Source: Staphylothermus sp.
GTDB lineage: Archaea > Thermoproteota > Thermoprotei_A > Sulfolobales > Desulfurococcaceae
Direction: 5' to 3'
Length of the DNA: 15,162 nt
Assembly (NCBI GenBank): GCA_021159785.1
Contig: JAGHDU010000013.1
Span: 1-15,162 of the forward strand
The notes beneath the pieces were generated by a model. The model ran no database searches. It was not told the DNA's origin and saw only the letters and a list, made by a program, of their open reading frames with translations. Shown in pieces: positions 7,109 through 13,850 of the stretch; within the stretch, counting starts at the first letter, position 1, and each line of letters opens with the position of its first letter. The translations under genes and the position numbers were made by a program.

Positions 7109-8035
7109 GTGGTGATAAAAATAGTTACTTGGAAACACTTATTAAGCAATACGAAAGTTTTTGGATGTTGCAATGATGAACATTCAGATTATTTGATAAT
7201 TGGTATACCACTTGAGATCTCAACAACTTACAAAACAGGTACAAGATTCGCCCCTAATCGAATAAGAGAAGCGTCATGTAATATTGAGTTCTTTTCACTA
7301 CATACATGGTCTTCTCTAGAGAATATGTGTTTTAATGATCTTGGCGATGTAGTAATTTCGCCGGGTGACATAACTAGTTCCCTATATAATATAAAGACGA
7401 TTATTGAAGGACTCCTAGAAGAATTTCCAACTAGTAAATACTTCTTTCTAGGAGGAGAGCACCTAGTAACTTACCCAATAGTTGAGGGTCTTGCTAATCA
7501 CGAAAATATTGATACATTGGTCGTGTTTGATGCACATACTGATCTTAGATCTGAATATTTAGGTTCAAGAATTAACCATGCTACGGTTTTTAGACGTTTG
7601 CTCGAAAAATTTTCTTTCAATATATTGTACATAGGTGCAAGGGCAATATCATTAGACGAATTAAGCTTCATTAATGAGAATAGGGATAACATAAAACTCG
7701 TTGATCCACGCATACTTTATTCTGGACAAGTAGATCTCTCAGATATTTTAAAGAATTATGTTAACGGAAAGGAGATATATCTATCCATAGATATGGATGT
7801 ATTTGATCCCAGTTATGCTCCTGGGGTATCTAATCCGGAACCTTTAGGTATTGATCCATTTATGTTTTTGAAGACTATGGAATACATTATTGAGGCCGCG
7901 AGTAAAATTGTTGGTATTGATATCGTAGAAGTAAATCCATTAGTTGATGTAAATGATATAACATCAGTTCTTGCTTCCAAGATCATATTCGAAATAGTAG
8001 CTTTAATGAACAGGAAAGACTCTGCTAATAAATAA
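7109..8035 (+). CDS. speB: Agmatinase/arginase-family ureohydrolase
   Basis: The 308-residue protein carries all metal-site motifs of the Mn-dependent ureohydrolase family: GGEH (115-118), DAHTD (141-145) and SIDMDVFDPSYAPGVSNPEP (226-245), with likely ligands H118, D141, H143, D145, D228 and D230. In archaea such enzymes usually act as agmatinases, hydrolysing agmatine to putrescine and urea in the arginine decarboxylase route to polyamines; a related guanidino substrate cannot be excluded. Two GTG codons in tandem (7109 and 7112) are the only sensible starts, and no correctly spaced Shine-Dalgarno decides between them. The gene is divergent from glyS and ends 27 bases before the convergent rpo12 stop. 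No arginine decarboxylase is nearby. Confidence 0.9.
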   Translation: MVIKIVTWKHLLSNTKVFGCCNDEHSDYLIIGIPLEISTTYKTGTRFAPNRIREASCNIEFFSLHTWSSLENMCFNDLGDVVISPGDITSSLYNIKTIIEGLLEEFPTSKYFFLGGEHLVTYPIVEGLANHENIDTLVVFDAHTDLRSEYLGSRINHATVFRRLLEKFSFNILYIGARAISLDELSFINENRDNIKLVDPRILYSGQVDLSDILKNYVNGKEIYLSIDMDVFDPSYAPGVSNPEPLGIDPFMFLKTMEYIIEAASKIVGIDIVEVNPLVDVNDITSVLASKIIFEIVALMNRKDSANK

Positions 8036-8062
8036 ACTATGTCATATTATGATGTAGTTTTG

Positions 8063-8212
8063 CTAGATAGCCTTGACTAGTCTATAGCTTCTTGCAACTT
8101 TATACACTATCTCGTACCCACAATATGGACAACGTACTCTTTGCTTACCATAAATAAGCATTTCTTCAGCATCAAATTCTTTTCCACAATAACCGCACTT
8201 GTATTTGACCAA
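8063..8212 (-). CDS. rpo12: RNA polymerase subunit Rpo12 (RpoP)
   Basis: A 49-codon minus-strand frame encodes MVKYKCGYCGKEF followed by a short linker, RVRCPYCGYEIVYK and a basic tail. Two C-x2-C pairs about 20 residues apart form the single zinc ribbon typical of archaeal Rpo12/eukaryotic Rpb12, and the size matches. This subunit supports the Rpo3/Rpo10 assembly platform and open-complex formation. The start is TTG at 8210-8212: GGTGAT (8216-8221) overlaps the in-frame GTG three codons upstream and is correctly spaced for the TTG, and family members begin in this way. TATA-like sequence at 8245-8259 serves it. It is divergent from the SUI1 gene, placing a transcription and a translation factor on either side of one promoter region. 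Confidence 0.92.
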   Translation of the reverse strand: MVKYKCGYCGKEFDAEEMLIYGKQRVRCPYCGYEIVYKVARSYRLVKAI

Positions 8213-8244
8213 TACTATCACCTTGAAACCCAAATATGTATACC

Positions 8245-8266
8245 GGGATATAAATTTTTATAAATC
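8245..8266. promoter_or_regulatory. Divergent promoter region of rpo12 and SUI1
   Basis: The plus strand has TTTTTATAAATC (8255-8266), about 50-60 bases before the SUI1 start. The minus strand has AAAAATTTATATCCC (8245-8259), about 35 bases before rpo12. The TATA elements overlap. Confidence 0.5.
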
Positions 8267-8314
8267 TCTCTTAGAAAGAATAAAGTATAGTCGGATTAAA
8301 AAAAGGTATTATGG

Positions 8315-8641
8315 TTGGAAAAAGATATGGAAGAGGAATTTTCATCAATATATGGTGGATTACCTCCAGAGCTAGTTGAGCAATTAGAAAGAGAACAAGT
8401 TGTTATTAAGATAAGACTTGATCGCAGGAAATTTGGTAAAGAAGTAACTGTTATCGAGGGGCTTAATGGTAGTAAAGATGAATTAAAGCGGTTAGCTAAG
8501 AAACTTAAATCAAAGCTAGCAACTGGTGGAACAGTAAAGGATGGTAGAATAGAACTACAAGGGGATCATAGGCACCGTGTTAAGGAAATTTTGATTAACG
8601 AACTGGGATATCCTCCAGAAAATATAATGATAATAGATTAG
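8315..8641 (+). CDS. Translation initiation factor SUI1/aIF1
   Basis: The 108-residue protein is a typical archaeal SUI1 (eIF1-like) factor, which binds the small ribosomal subunit and helps discriminate start codons. After an acidic N-terminus (1-25) the domain shows [21 protein letters not shown] (30-50) and [30 protein letters not shown] (64-93), the conserved basic loop and glycine-rich core. The start is probably TTG at 8315, preceded by AGGT with a 7-nt gap; an in-frame ATG at 8327 would remove four residues. An ATG at 8311 is out of frame. The gene is convergent with tfb, with 61 bases between their stops. Confidence 0.94.
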   Translation: MEKDMEEEFSSIYGGLPPELVEQLEREQVVIKIRLDRRKFGKEVTVIEGLNGSKDELKRLAKKLKSKLATGGTVKDGRIELQGDHRHRVKEILINELGYPPENIMIID

Positions 8642-8686
8642 CTTTTCTTAAACAATGACAAATTATAGTAGATTACTAGGTAATAG

Positions 8687-8700
8687 AAATAAAAAATAGT
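8687..8700 (-). terminator. T-rich candidate terminator of tfb
   Basis: Just past the tfb stop the minus strand reads a T6 tract within ACTATTTTTTATTTC. This is the T-run type of signal used by archaeal RNA polymerase; no stem is evident. Confidence 0.4.
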
Positions 8701-8702
8701 TT

Positions 8703-9629
8703 TTATTGTGATGGAAGCTCTATTCCAAGTTCTTTAGCTAGTTCTTTATATCTATTTCTTACAGTTACTTCGGTTACACCGGCTACATGTGCTATTTCTT
8801 TTTGCGTTCTTCTTTCTCCGGATAAGAGAGCTGCAATGTATACAGCTGCAGCTGCTAATCCTGCTGGGTCTTTTCCAGCTGTTACTCCGTGTTCTCTTGC
8901 TTGATGAAGTATTTCTGCGGCTTTCTTCATGACGGTTCCACTTAATCCGAGGGCATGAGCTATTCTTGGTATAAAGTCTATCGGATCGCTTGTTTGTACT
9001 TTGATATCCAGTTCTTTGAGTAGCAATCTATAGCATCTTGCAATATCCTTTCTGCTACTTTTTGTGTGTCTAGCTATTTCGTCTAGTGTTCTTGGAACTT
9101 TTAGCTCTCTACATGCTGCATAAATAGCTGCAGCTATTACACTTTCAATACTTCTTCCTCTAACTAGTCCTTTCTCGACGGCTCTCCTGTATATTCTTGC
9201 GGCTTCTTCTTTAACGTTTCTTGGAAGATGTAACAGATCAGATAATCTATCTAGTTCGTTCATTGCTTGAGCTAGGTTTCTCTCAATACTGCTCTGAATT
9301 CGTGATCTGGCTTGCCATCTTCTTAATTTCTGTATTTCAAGTCTCCGCCTTGGTTCTAATCTTTTACCTGTTGCATCCTTGTTTGAGTAATCTATTGCAG
9401 TAGCGAAACCTCGATCATGGACTGTGCTTGTGAGTGGTCCTCCGATTCTGCTTCTTCTTTCTCTTTCTTCTGGAGTGAAAGCTCTCCATTCTGGCCTTTC
9501 ATCAATAACTCTTTCTTCGATCACTTCTCCCGTCAATAAACAGATGTATTCACCACGTTCTGGATCGTATATTATCTGGTCCTCGGGGCATTGTTGTTTT
9601 TCTTTATCAGAAGCATTATCTAAATACAC
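8703..9629 (-). CDS. tfb: Transcription initiation factor B (TFB)
   Basis: The 308-residue protein is the archaeal TFIIB homologue that joins TBP-TATA complexes and recruits RNA polymerase. It has an N-terminal ribbon (14-35), the B-reader/linker ([20 protein letters not shown], 46-65), and two cyclin-like repeats (about 115-208 and 215-305). The last contains the BRE-recognising helix-turn-helix [22 protein letters not shown] (273-294). The ribbon keeps C14 and C30, but the other two usual Cys are D17 (CPED) and T33 (CLLTG); I recall the same pattern in Sulfolobus TFB1, so it looks lineage-typical rather than damage. The GTG start at 9627-9629 is set by GGTGATC with a 4-nt gap. A BRE/TATA element lies at 9675-9690. 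Confidence 0.96.
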   Translation of the reverse strand: MYLDNASDKEKQQCPEDQIIYDPERGEYICLLTGEVIEERVIDERPEWRAFTPEERERRSRIGGPLTSTVHDRGFATAIDYSNKDATGKRLEPRRRLEIQKLRRWQARSRIQSSIERNLAQAMNELDRLSDLLHLPRNVKEEAARIYRRAVEKGLVRGRSIESVIAAAIYAACRELKVPRTLDEIARHTKSSRKDIARCYRLLLKELDIKVQTSDPIDFIPRIAHALGLSGTVMKKAAEILHQAREHGVTAGKDPAGLAAAAVYIAALLSGERRTQKEIAHVAGVTEVTVRNRYKELAKELGIELPSQ

Positions 9630-9674
9630 GATTGATCACCAAAATCGGGATAGCTAATTTTAACTTGATTAGAA

Positions 9675-9690
9675 CCCTTAAAAACTTTTC
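9675..9690 (-). promoter_or_regulatory. BRE/TATA element of tfb
   Basis: The minus strand reads GAAAAGTTTTTAAGGG, a purine-rich BRE followed by a TATA-like element about 50 bases before the GTG start. Confidence 0.5.
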
Positions 9691-9779
9691 CATAAACATT
9701 TTATTACGGATAAAAAAGTGGAATATAATCTTTTATCAGTATGAATTTTTAAACATTACGAAACGTTGTCACCTAGCTC

Positions 9780-9794
9780 AAAAAATTTAAACCC
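9780..9794 (+). promoter_or_regulatory. Candidate promoter of tRNA-Gln
   Basis: AAAAAATTTAAACCC lies about 45-50 bases before the tRNA 5' end and predicts a leader of about 25 nt for RNase P removal. Confidence 0.45.
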
Positions 9795-9835
9795 ATTATA
9801 TTCTATATCATTTAACAGGGTTACAAATACTAAGT

Positions 9836-9936
9836 AGCCGGGTCGTCTAGCGGCCAAGGATGCGGGGCTTTGGACAGCGGGGTAATCCGCTGGAAGAACC
9901 CCCGTGACCGGGGTTCGAATCCCCGCCCGGCTACCA
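9836..9936 (+). tRNA. tRNA-Gln(UUG) with intron and encoded CCA
   Basis: The gene folds as a complete tRNA. The acceptor stem is AGCCGGG (9836-9842) with CCCGGCT (9926-9932), followed by discriminator A9933 and encoded CCA (9934-9936). The D arm is 9845-9860. The anticodon stem is CGGGG (9863-9867) with CCCCG (9900-9904), with anticodon TTG at 9870-9872. The T arm is CGGGG, TTCGAAT, CCCCG (9909-9925). Removing the 25-nt intron after G37 leaves 76 nt including CCA. It charges with glutamine and reads CAA, and CAG by wobble. It lies about 50 bases upstream of alaX on the same strand. Confidence 0.96.
9874..9898 (+). other. tRNA-Gln intron at position 37/38
   Basis: The precursor forms a canonical bulge-helix-bulge. 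Outer anticodon stem CGGGG/CCCCG; 3-nt bulge AAC (9897-9899); central 4-bp helix CTTT (9868-9871) with GAAG (9893-9896); 3-nt bulge GGA (9872-9874); inner helix CAGCGG (9875-9880) with CCGCTG (9887-9892). Cuts between the second and third bulge bases release 25 nt, the substrate expected for the EndA encoded at 1353-1904. Confidence 0.9.
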
Positions 9937-9985
9937 TTCTATAAACCCTACATTACTAGAAACTACTTATTTTGGGTGCTAAGTA

Positions 9986-10705
9986 TTGGGTGCAGAGTTA
10001 ATTTATCAAAAAGATTCTTATCTGAAAGAAATTCAAGCGAAAGTTACTGGTGTTGATAAAAACGTTGTATATTTTGATAAAACCATATTTCATCCGCGAA
10101 GTGGCGGAGTAGATCACGATACTGGATGGATCATTTTTGGAAATAATAAGTGGAATGTTGTTAGTGTTGTTATAGATAGGGAGAGGAATGATGTTGCACA
10201 TGTTCTTGATAACGAACCTGAGATCGAGCCAGGTGATATTGTTAAACAAGTGTTAAATTGGGATAGAAGATATAAGCTCATGAGACTTCATACTGCTGCT
10301 CATATTATTTCAGCTCTTATGTATGAAAAATATAATGCGCTTATTACTGGAGGTAATATTTCCTATGAGTATGCATATGATGACTATAGCTTGGATATAA
10401 TGGATAAAAACATATTCTATGAAGTAGTAGAAGAAGCTAATAAGATCGTTGCAAAGGGTATTGAAGTGAAAATATATTGGTTACCTAGAGAAGAAGCCTT
10501 AAAGATACCTGGTGTAGTAAAATTGGCACATAAAATGCCGCCTGAACTAAAATATTTGAGAATAGTTGAAATCCCAGATGTAGATATTCAAGCAGATGGA
10601 GGTCCACATGTAAAGAATACGAGGGAAATAGGAGAAATAGTAATTCTAAAAGTCGTTAATAAGGGTAAAAAGAGAAAGAGATTGTACTATACAGTTAAGC
10701 CTTAG
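9986..10705 (+). CDS. alaX: AlaX-type trans-editing protein
   Basis: The 239-residue protein is a stand-alone homologue of the alanyl-tRNA synthetase editing domain, which deacylates mischarged tRNA-Ala. The N-terminal part has the glycine-rich FHPRSGGVDHDTG (35-47) and the editing domain has the metal-binding HTAAH (H102, H106) and GGPH (H208) elements; length fits AlaX-M. The usual fourth ligand in CGGTH appears as D204 (QADGGPH), so the metal site is atypical or this is a subgroup using Asp. TTG at 9986 is supported by GGGTG seven bases upstream. The 3' end overlaps the convergent PsiE-like gene by 11 nt. The tRNA-Gln upstream could be on the same transcript. Confidence 0.9.
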   Translation: MGAELIYQKDSYLKEIQAKVTGVDKNVVYFDKTIFHPRSGGVDHDTGWIIFGNNKWNVVSVVIDRERNDVAHVLDNEPEIEPGDIVKQVLNWDRRYKLMRLHTAAHIISALMYEKYNALITGGNISYEYAYDDYSLDIMDKNIFYEVVEEANKIVAKGIEVKIYWLPREEALKIPGVVKLAHKMPPELKYLRIVEIPDVDIQADGGPHVKNTREIGEIVILKVVNKGKKRKRLYYTVKP

Positions 10706-11168
10706 CTTCTCTTTGGTCTACGTATTTTCTAGTTATATGTACTGGATCTCTATGTGGTAGTATCCATTTATAAATGATCATTAATACTATAGCCATTATC
10801 AATGATGCCAATGAAGATAGTATTAGATCGTTTTTCGTACCGAGAACTACTGAAACTATTATTTCTCTTATGGCAATTACAAAACCTACTTCAGCTATTC
10901 CTACTAGATACATTTCTGGTCTTCTCCTACCAACAATTACGCTCCTTATTATTTCTGCGAAAATTATCAACATGAAAACATCGTTTATTGTGATTTGGAG
11001 CTCAGCTATGGTTGCTTCCTCGTAAGTCCATATATGGCTTAGATCTCGTACGATGATAATAGTTGTAAAAATAATAAGAAGAGTCATTACAGCAACAATT
11101 ATAATATCAACTATTAAGATCAACAGTTTACCGTACTCCACTAAATAATGTATGAATCTATTATGCAA
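10695..11168 (-). CDS. PsiE-like membrane protein
   Basis: The 157-residue protein has four predicted membrane helices (about 14-40, 60-78, 86-108 and 114-136) and a basic, probably cytoplasmic tail. The segment FAEIIRSVIVGRRRPEMYLVGIAEVGFVIAIREI resembles the PsiE (phosphate-starvation-inducible) family, whose biochemical role is unclear. The start is TTG at 11166-11168, with AGGTG (11176-11180) seven bases upstream; a TATA-like AAAGTTATATTATTT lies at about 11205-11220. A C/D box sRNA on the same strand ends about 65 bases upstream. Its presence with a DUF47 protein in one window hints at phosphate biology, but they are 8 kb apart. Confidence 0.75.
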   Translation of the reverse strand: MHNRFIHYLVEYGKLLILIVDIIIVAVMTLLIIFTTIIIVRDLSHIWTYEEATIAELQITINDVFMLIIFAEIIRSVIVGRRRPEMYLVGIAEVGFVIAIREIIVSVVLGTKNDLILSSLASLIMAIVLMIIYKWILPHRDPVHITRKYVDQREAKA

Positions 11169-11235
11169 GAATCGACACCTAAGCTACACTAGTGTCCAAG
11201 GGTTCTAAATAATATAACTTTAAATTACTGGTTGA

Positions 11236-11284
11236 TCAGAACGCTGAAGCATCATCATATATCAGACACTGGCGGTATCATCAC
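11236..11284 (-). ncRNA. C/D box methylation guide sRNA
   Basis: Read on the minus strand: box C GTGATGA (11278-11284), a 12-nt guide TACCGCCAGTGT (11266-11277), box D' CTGA (11262-11265), 3 nt, box C' ATGATGA (11252-11258), a 12-nt guide TGCTTCAGCGTT (11240-11251) and box D CTGA (11236-11239). All four boxes are exact matches and both guides are exactly 12 nt, as in compact archaeal C/D sRNAs. By the D+5 rule the D' guide would mark a U and the D guide a C. The D-guide complement AACGCTGAAGCA resembles the conserved CGCUGAA-GCAUC region of 23S rRNA, a tentative match from memory. It lies alone between the PsiE-like gene and the aminotransferase. TATA-like TTATATTTATAAAAT lies close to box C, perhaps too close to be its promoter. 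Confidence 0.93.
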
Positions 11285-11611
11285 ATTTTATAAATATAAT
11301 TCGTATTACTTTAACCCTTTTCCTAAATAAAGGTCACCAAAACAATACGTGAGTTCATTATCTTTTAAATCCTTATATTGTAGAATATTCCCTAACAAGA
11401 ATCCTTTTATTATTGGTATTACATGCTTGAATGGTTAAACAATGGACAAACTATTCTATAGTATTCACCTCAAAGCGAGGATAGTGATGATATAGGCATG
11501 TAGTTTCTTGTTTACGGAATTAAGTGTTGCTCCTTTTGCGGTTTGAATTACGTCGAATTTTTATATAAAAATTATTCTTAGTCTCATTATAAGAGTGAAT
11601 ATAACTATCGA
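11285..11611. other. Intergenic region upstream of the aminotransferase
   Basis: About 330 bases without a supported gene. It contains a small hairpin (CCTC AAAGC GAGG, near 11470-11482) followed by a lone box-C-like GTGATGA with no box D, and the aminotransferase TATA box. Confidence 0.5.
11558..11571 (+). promoter_or_regulatory. TATA box of the aminotransferase gene
   Basis: TTTTTATATAAAAA predicts a transcript start near 11590, leaving a leader of about 37 nt to the preferred TTG start at 11627. Confidence 0.55.
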
Positions 11612-11626
11612 GTGGTGATCATTGAT

Positions 11627-12784
11627 TTGTACTACACTGATAGGTTCATTCTTACTCCGGGTCCTACTGAGATCCCTGAAAGAATAAGGTTTGCTTTAGC
11701 TAGGAAACCTACAAACCCAGATCTTGATCCCGAGTTCCTAGAGCTCTATAATGATGTTAGGTATAAGATCAAAAGGTTGTTGAATGCGTTTAGAAGCGAT
11801 GTATATGTGATGCTTGGAGAAGCAATGCTGGGGCTCGAGGCATCCATGGCTAATCTTATTGCTAAGGGTGAGAAAGTCCTAGTTATTGCGAATGGTGTGT
11901 TTGGAGAAGGTTTTGCTGACCTTGTAAAAATGTATGGAGGCATACCCATTATTCTTGAAGCTGATTGGAGAAGATCTGTAGATGTCAGTGAAGTTGAGAG
12001 AGCCTTAGAGAAGAATAAAGATATTTCTGCTGTAACATTAGTTCATTGTGACACTCCATCAGCTTTACTCAACAACATCAATGAAGTTGCCAAGATTGTC
12101 AAGGAGTTTGGAGCACTTCTGATTGTAGATGCTGTTTCGAGTATGGGTGGAGTAGAGATCGATGTTGATAAATATGGTATTGATATACTCCTAGGTGGTA
12201 GTCAGAAAGTATTAAATCTTCCTCCAGGTCTAACTATAATTACAATTAGTAAAGATGCATGGGAGAAAATTGAAAGAGTAAATTATCATGGCTTCTATTT
12301 AAATATAAAACTATGGAAAGACATGCTCGATTCTAAAGGCATATTCCCATATACTCTATCAGACTCCCTTATATACGCACTCAACGAGTCATTGAATATG
12401 CTTTTCGAGGAAGGGTTAGAGAACGTGTATAGAAGACATAGGCTAGCTCAACATGCATCATGGGCAGCGGCTGAAGCATTGGGCCTTAAACTCTATCCAG
12501 CATCAATATCTGATTCATCTCCTACTGTAACAGCTATCGAGGCACCCTCTGGAATAAATGAGGTCAAGTTGAGAGAAATAGCTTGGAAAAAGTATGGTGT
12601 TATGATCGCAGGGAGTTGGGGAAGACTGCAGGGAAAAGTGATTAGAATAGGACATATGGGAATACAAGCATCAAGAACTCATCTAATCATAGCTTATACG
12701 GCACTAGCGGCATCGCTTAAGAGTCTTGGGTTGGAAGTAAATGTTTCTAAAGCTATTGAAGCCATAGAATCTATCTATAAATAA
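11627..12784 (+). CDS. Class V aminotransferase (serine/alanine-glyoxylate type)
   Basis: This PLP enzyme resembles archaeal serine-pyruvate/alanine-glyoxylate aminotransferases. In the numbering of the longer frame from 11612, it shows FILTPGPTEIPE (12-23), LGEAMLGLEASMANL (68-82), the PLP-binding D173 in VDAVSSMGG, the Schiff-base K199 in GGSQKVLNLPPGL, and the carboxylate-binding R345 in VIRIGHMG. It likely moves an amino group between Ala or Ser and glyoxylate or pyruvate; the exact substrates are not readable. I prefer TTG at 11627 (385 residues), which has GGTGATC at optimal distance and a product opening MYYTDRFILTPGP. The GTG at 11612 adds five residues and lies before that Shine-Dalgarno. 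It appears monocistronic. A weak GCTG/CAGC hairpin follows at about 12811-12825. Confidence 0.93.
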   Translation: MYYTDRFILTPGPTEIPERIRFALARKPTNPDLDPEFLELYNDVRYKIKRLLNAFRSDVYVMLGEAMLGLEASMANLIAKGEKVLVIANGVFGEGFADLVKMYGGIPIILEADWRRSVDVSEVERALEKNKDISAVTLVHCDTPSALLNNINEVAKIVKEFGALLIVDAVSSMGGVEIDVDKYGIDILLGGSQKVLNLPPGLTIITISKDAWEKIERVNYHGFYLNIKLWKDMLDSKGIFPYTLSDSLIYALNESLNMLFEEGLENVYRRHRLAQHASWAAAEALGLKLYPASISDSSPTVTAIEAPSGINEVKLREIAWKKYGVMIAGSWGRLQGKVIRIGHMGIQASRTHLIIAYTALAASLKSLGLEVNVSKAIEAIESIYK

Positions 12785-12845
12785 ACATATCCATGTACTT
12801 ACTACGGTGTCGCTGACAAAAACAGCAAAGGATATGAGCATCATG

Positions 12846-12877
12846 AATTTAAATTAATGACCCATATATTTTATATC
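12846..12877 (+). promoter_or_regulatory. Candidate TATA elements of the DUF3800 gene
   Basis: AATTTAAATTAA (12846-12857) and TATATTTTATATC (12865-12877) are both present. The first leaves room for a short leader carrying GGTG at 12880-12883. Confidence 0.35.
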
Positions 12878-12893
12878 ACGGTGTTCATGACAA

Positions 12894-13682
12894 TTGTGGA
12901 CAGCATTTATAGATGAGAGTGGCTACGAGGAGCTTCCTTCAAAGCGTAGTGCTAGTCGTAAGGCTTCTTTATTCATTGAGGCTTGCCTATTACTAAATGA
13001 TAAGTCAATGAAGTTTCTCAAGGAAAAATATGAGGAGCTTCTCAATATGGTTTTTCTAAAACGGTTTACCATACGTGAACTGTTTTCTCTTTATGAAAAA
13101 GTAACGGGCAAGCCGCCTGAACTTAAGGCAGGCTATGTATCTGGTCTTGAAGGACCATTTATTATGCTGAAAAACATGCCTAAAGATAAACAAGAAAAAT
13201 TCCGAGATACCGTGTTCGAGTTCATATCTAAGGCTATCAGGGATTCCAAGTGCGATATCATAGCCGTAGTCATTGATAAAAACAGGCTCAAAAAACTTAT
13301 GGAGAAAACTGGAAGAATATATGATGTTAGATTATTGGCCATGGATTTTCTATTGACTAGGCTTGGATGGATACTTGAAAACAAAGGATTCAAAGATGCT
13401 ATAGTGATACACGATAATACATATAGAAGGAACGATCTGAAGTACTTGCTCAAAGTACTCAAAATGCAGGGATACTATTATAATCCGAGACTCAAGAAAA
13501 AGCCCAGATACGACCTCATAGATGATATACAGTTCATGGAGTCGCATGAGTCTATATATTTACAATTCGCCGACCTCACTGCAAACATAGTATTCAAAGT
13601 CCGTTCGGGGAAGAATAAGAAATACTACTCAATAATAGCGGGTTCGCGGTGGTTTCGAGAATACATTTATCCGCATAGATAA
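12894..13682 (+). CDS. DUF3800 family protein
   Basis: The 262-residue protein begins with the DUF3800 hallmark strand AFIDESGY (D7, E8) and ends with the matching DDIQFMESHESIYLQFADLTANIVF motif (Q224, D227), with a further acidic strand VIHDN (D174). These spaced acidic residues suggest an RNase H-like metal-dependent nuclease fold; that is inferred, since the family has no established activity I can cite. DUF3800 genes are often patchily distributed and found near mobile or defence genes. The TTG start has GGTG ten bases upstream. Its richer GC and CG/CC codon content compared with its neighbours, its isolated position and the repeats beyond it are compatible with horizontal gain. No partner gene overlaps it. 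Confidence 0.8.
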   Translation: MWTAFIDESGYEELPSKRSASRKASLFIEACLLLNDKSMKFLKEKYEELLNMVFLKRFTIRELFSLYEKVTGKPPELKAGYVSGLEGPFIMLKNMPKDKQEKFRDTVFEFISKAIRDSKCDIIAVVIDKNRLKKLMEKTGRIYDVRLLAMDFLLTRLGWILENKGFKDAIVIHDNTYRRNDLKYLLKVLKMQGYYYNPRLKKKPRYDLIDDIQFMESHESIYLQFADLTANIVFKVRSGKNKKYYSIIAGSRWFREYIYPHR

Positions 13683-13740
13683 CTAGCTCCACAGCCAAAA
13701 CGGGTTCAAAGTAAATCCATACAAAAGAATAGTTCTTGAA

Positions 13741-13769
13741 GGGGGCGGTTCACGACAATCCCCGCCCCC
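13741..13769. repeat. GC-rich inverted repeat (8-bp stem)
   Basis: GGGGGCGG (13741-13748) pairs perfectly with CCGCCCCC (13762-13769) across a 13-nt loop. In a hyperthermophile with an AT-rich genome such a stem is a classic sign of structured RNA or a transcription-blocking element. It starts 58 bases after the DUF3800 stop. The minus strand here has G-runs of 5, 6 and 4 that could also stack as a quadruplex with another run nearby. Confidence 0.65.
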
Positions 13770-13819
13770 CGGCCCCCTCATAGTCAAACCAATGATCCTC
13801 GGGGACCCCAATGAAGTAT

Positions 13820-13850
13820 TACCATGATATACTATATAGTATATATGGTA
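13820..13850. repeat. 31-bp AT-rich palindrome with one bulged base
   Basis: TACCAT (13820-13825) mirrors ATGGTA (13845-13850), enclosing a perfect 18-bp palindrome ATATACTATATAGTATAT (13827-13844); only G13826 is unpaired. A second palindrome CCTATATAGG follows at 13858-13867. This could be an operator for a dimeric regulator, a cruciform, or a recombination site. Confidence 0.75.

Noticed and set aside
11465..11495. Hairpin CCTC/GAGG next to a box-C-like GTGATGA, possible third C/D sRNA
   Set aside because: No CTGA box D or D' at a workable distance on either strand, so the C/D architecture is not met.
12811..12825. GCTG/CAGC hairpin after the aminotransferase as a terminator
   Set aside because: Only a 4-bp stem and no T-run after it; mentioned only as weak context.
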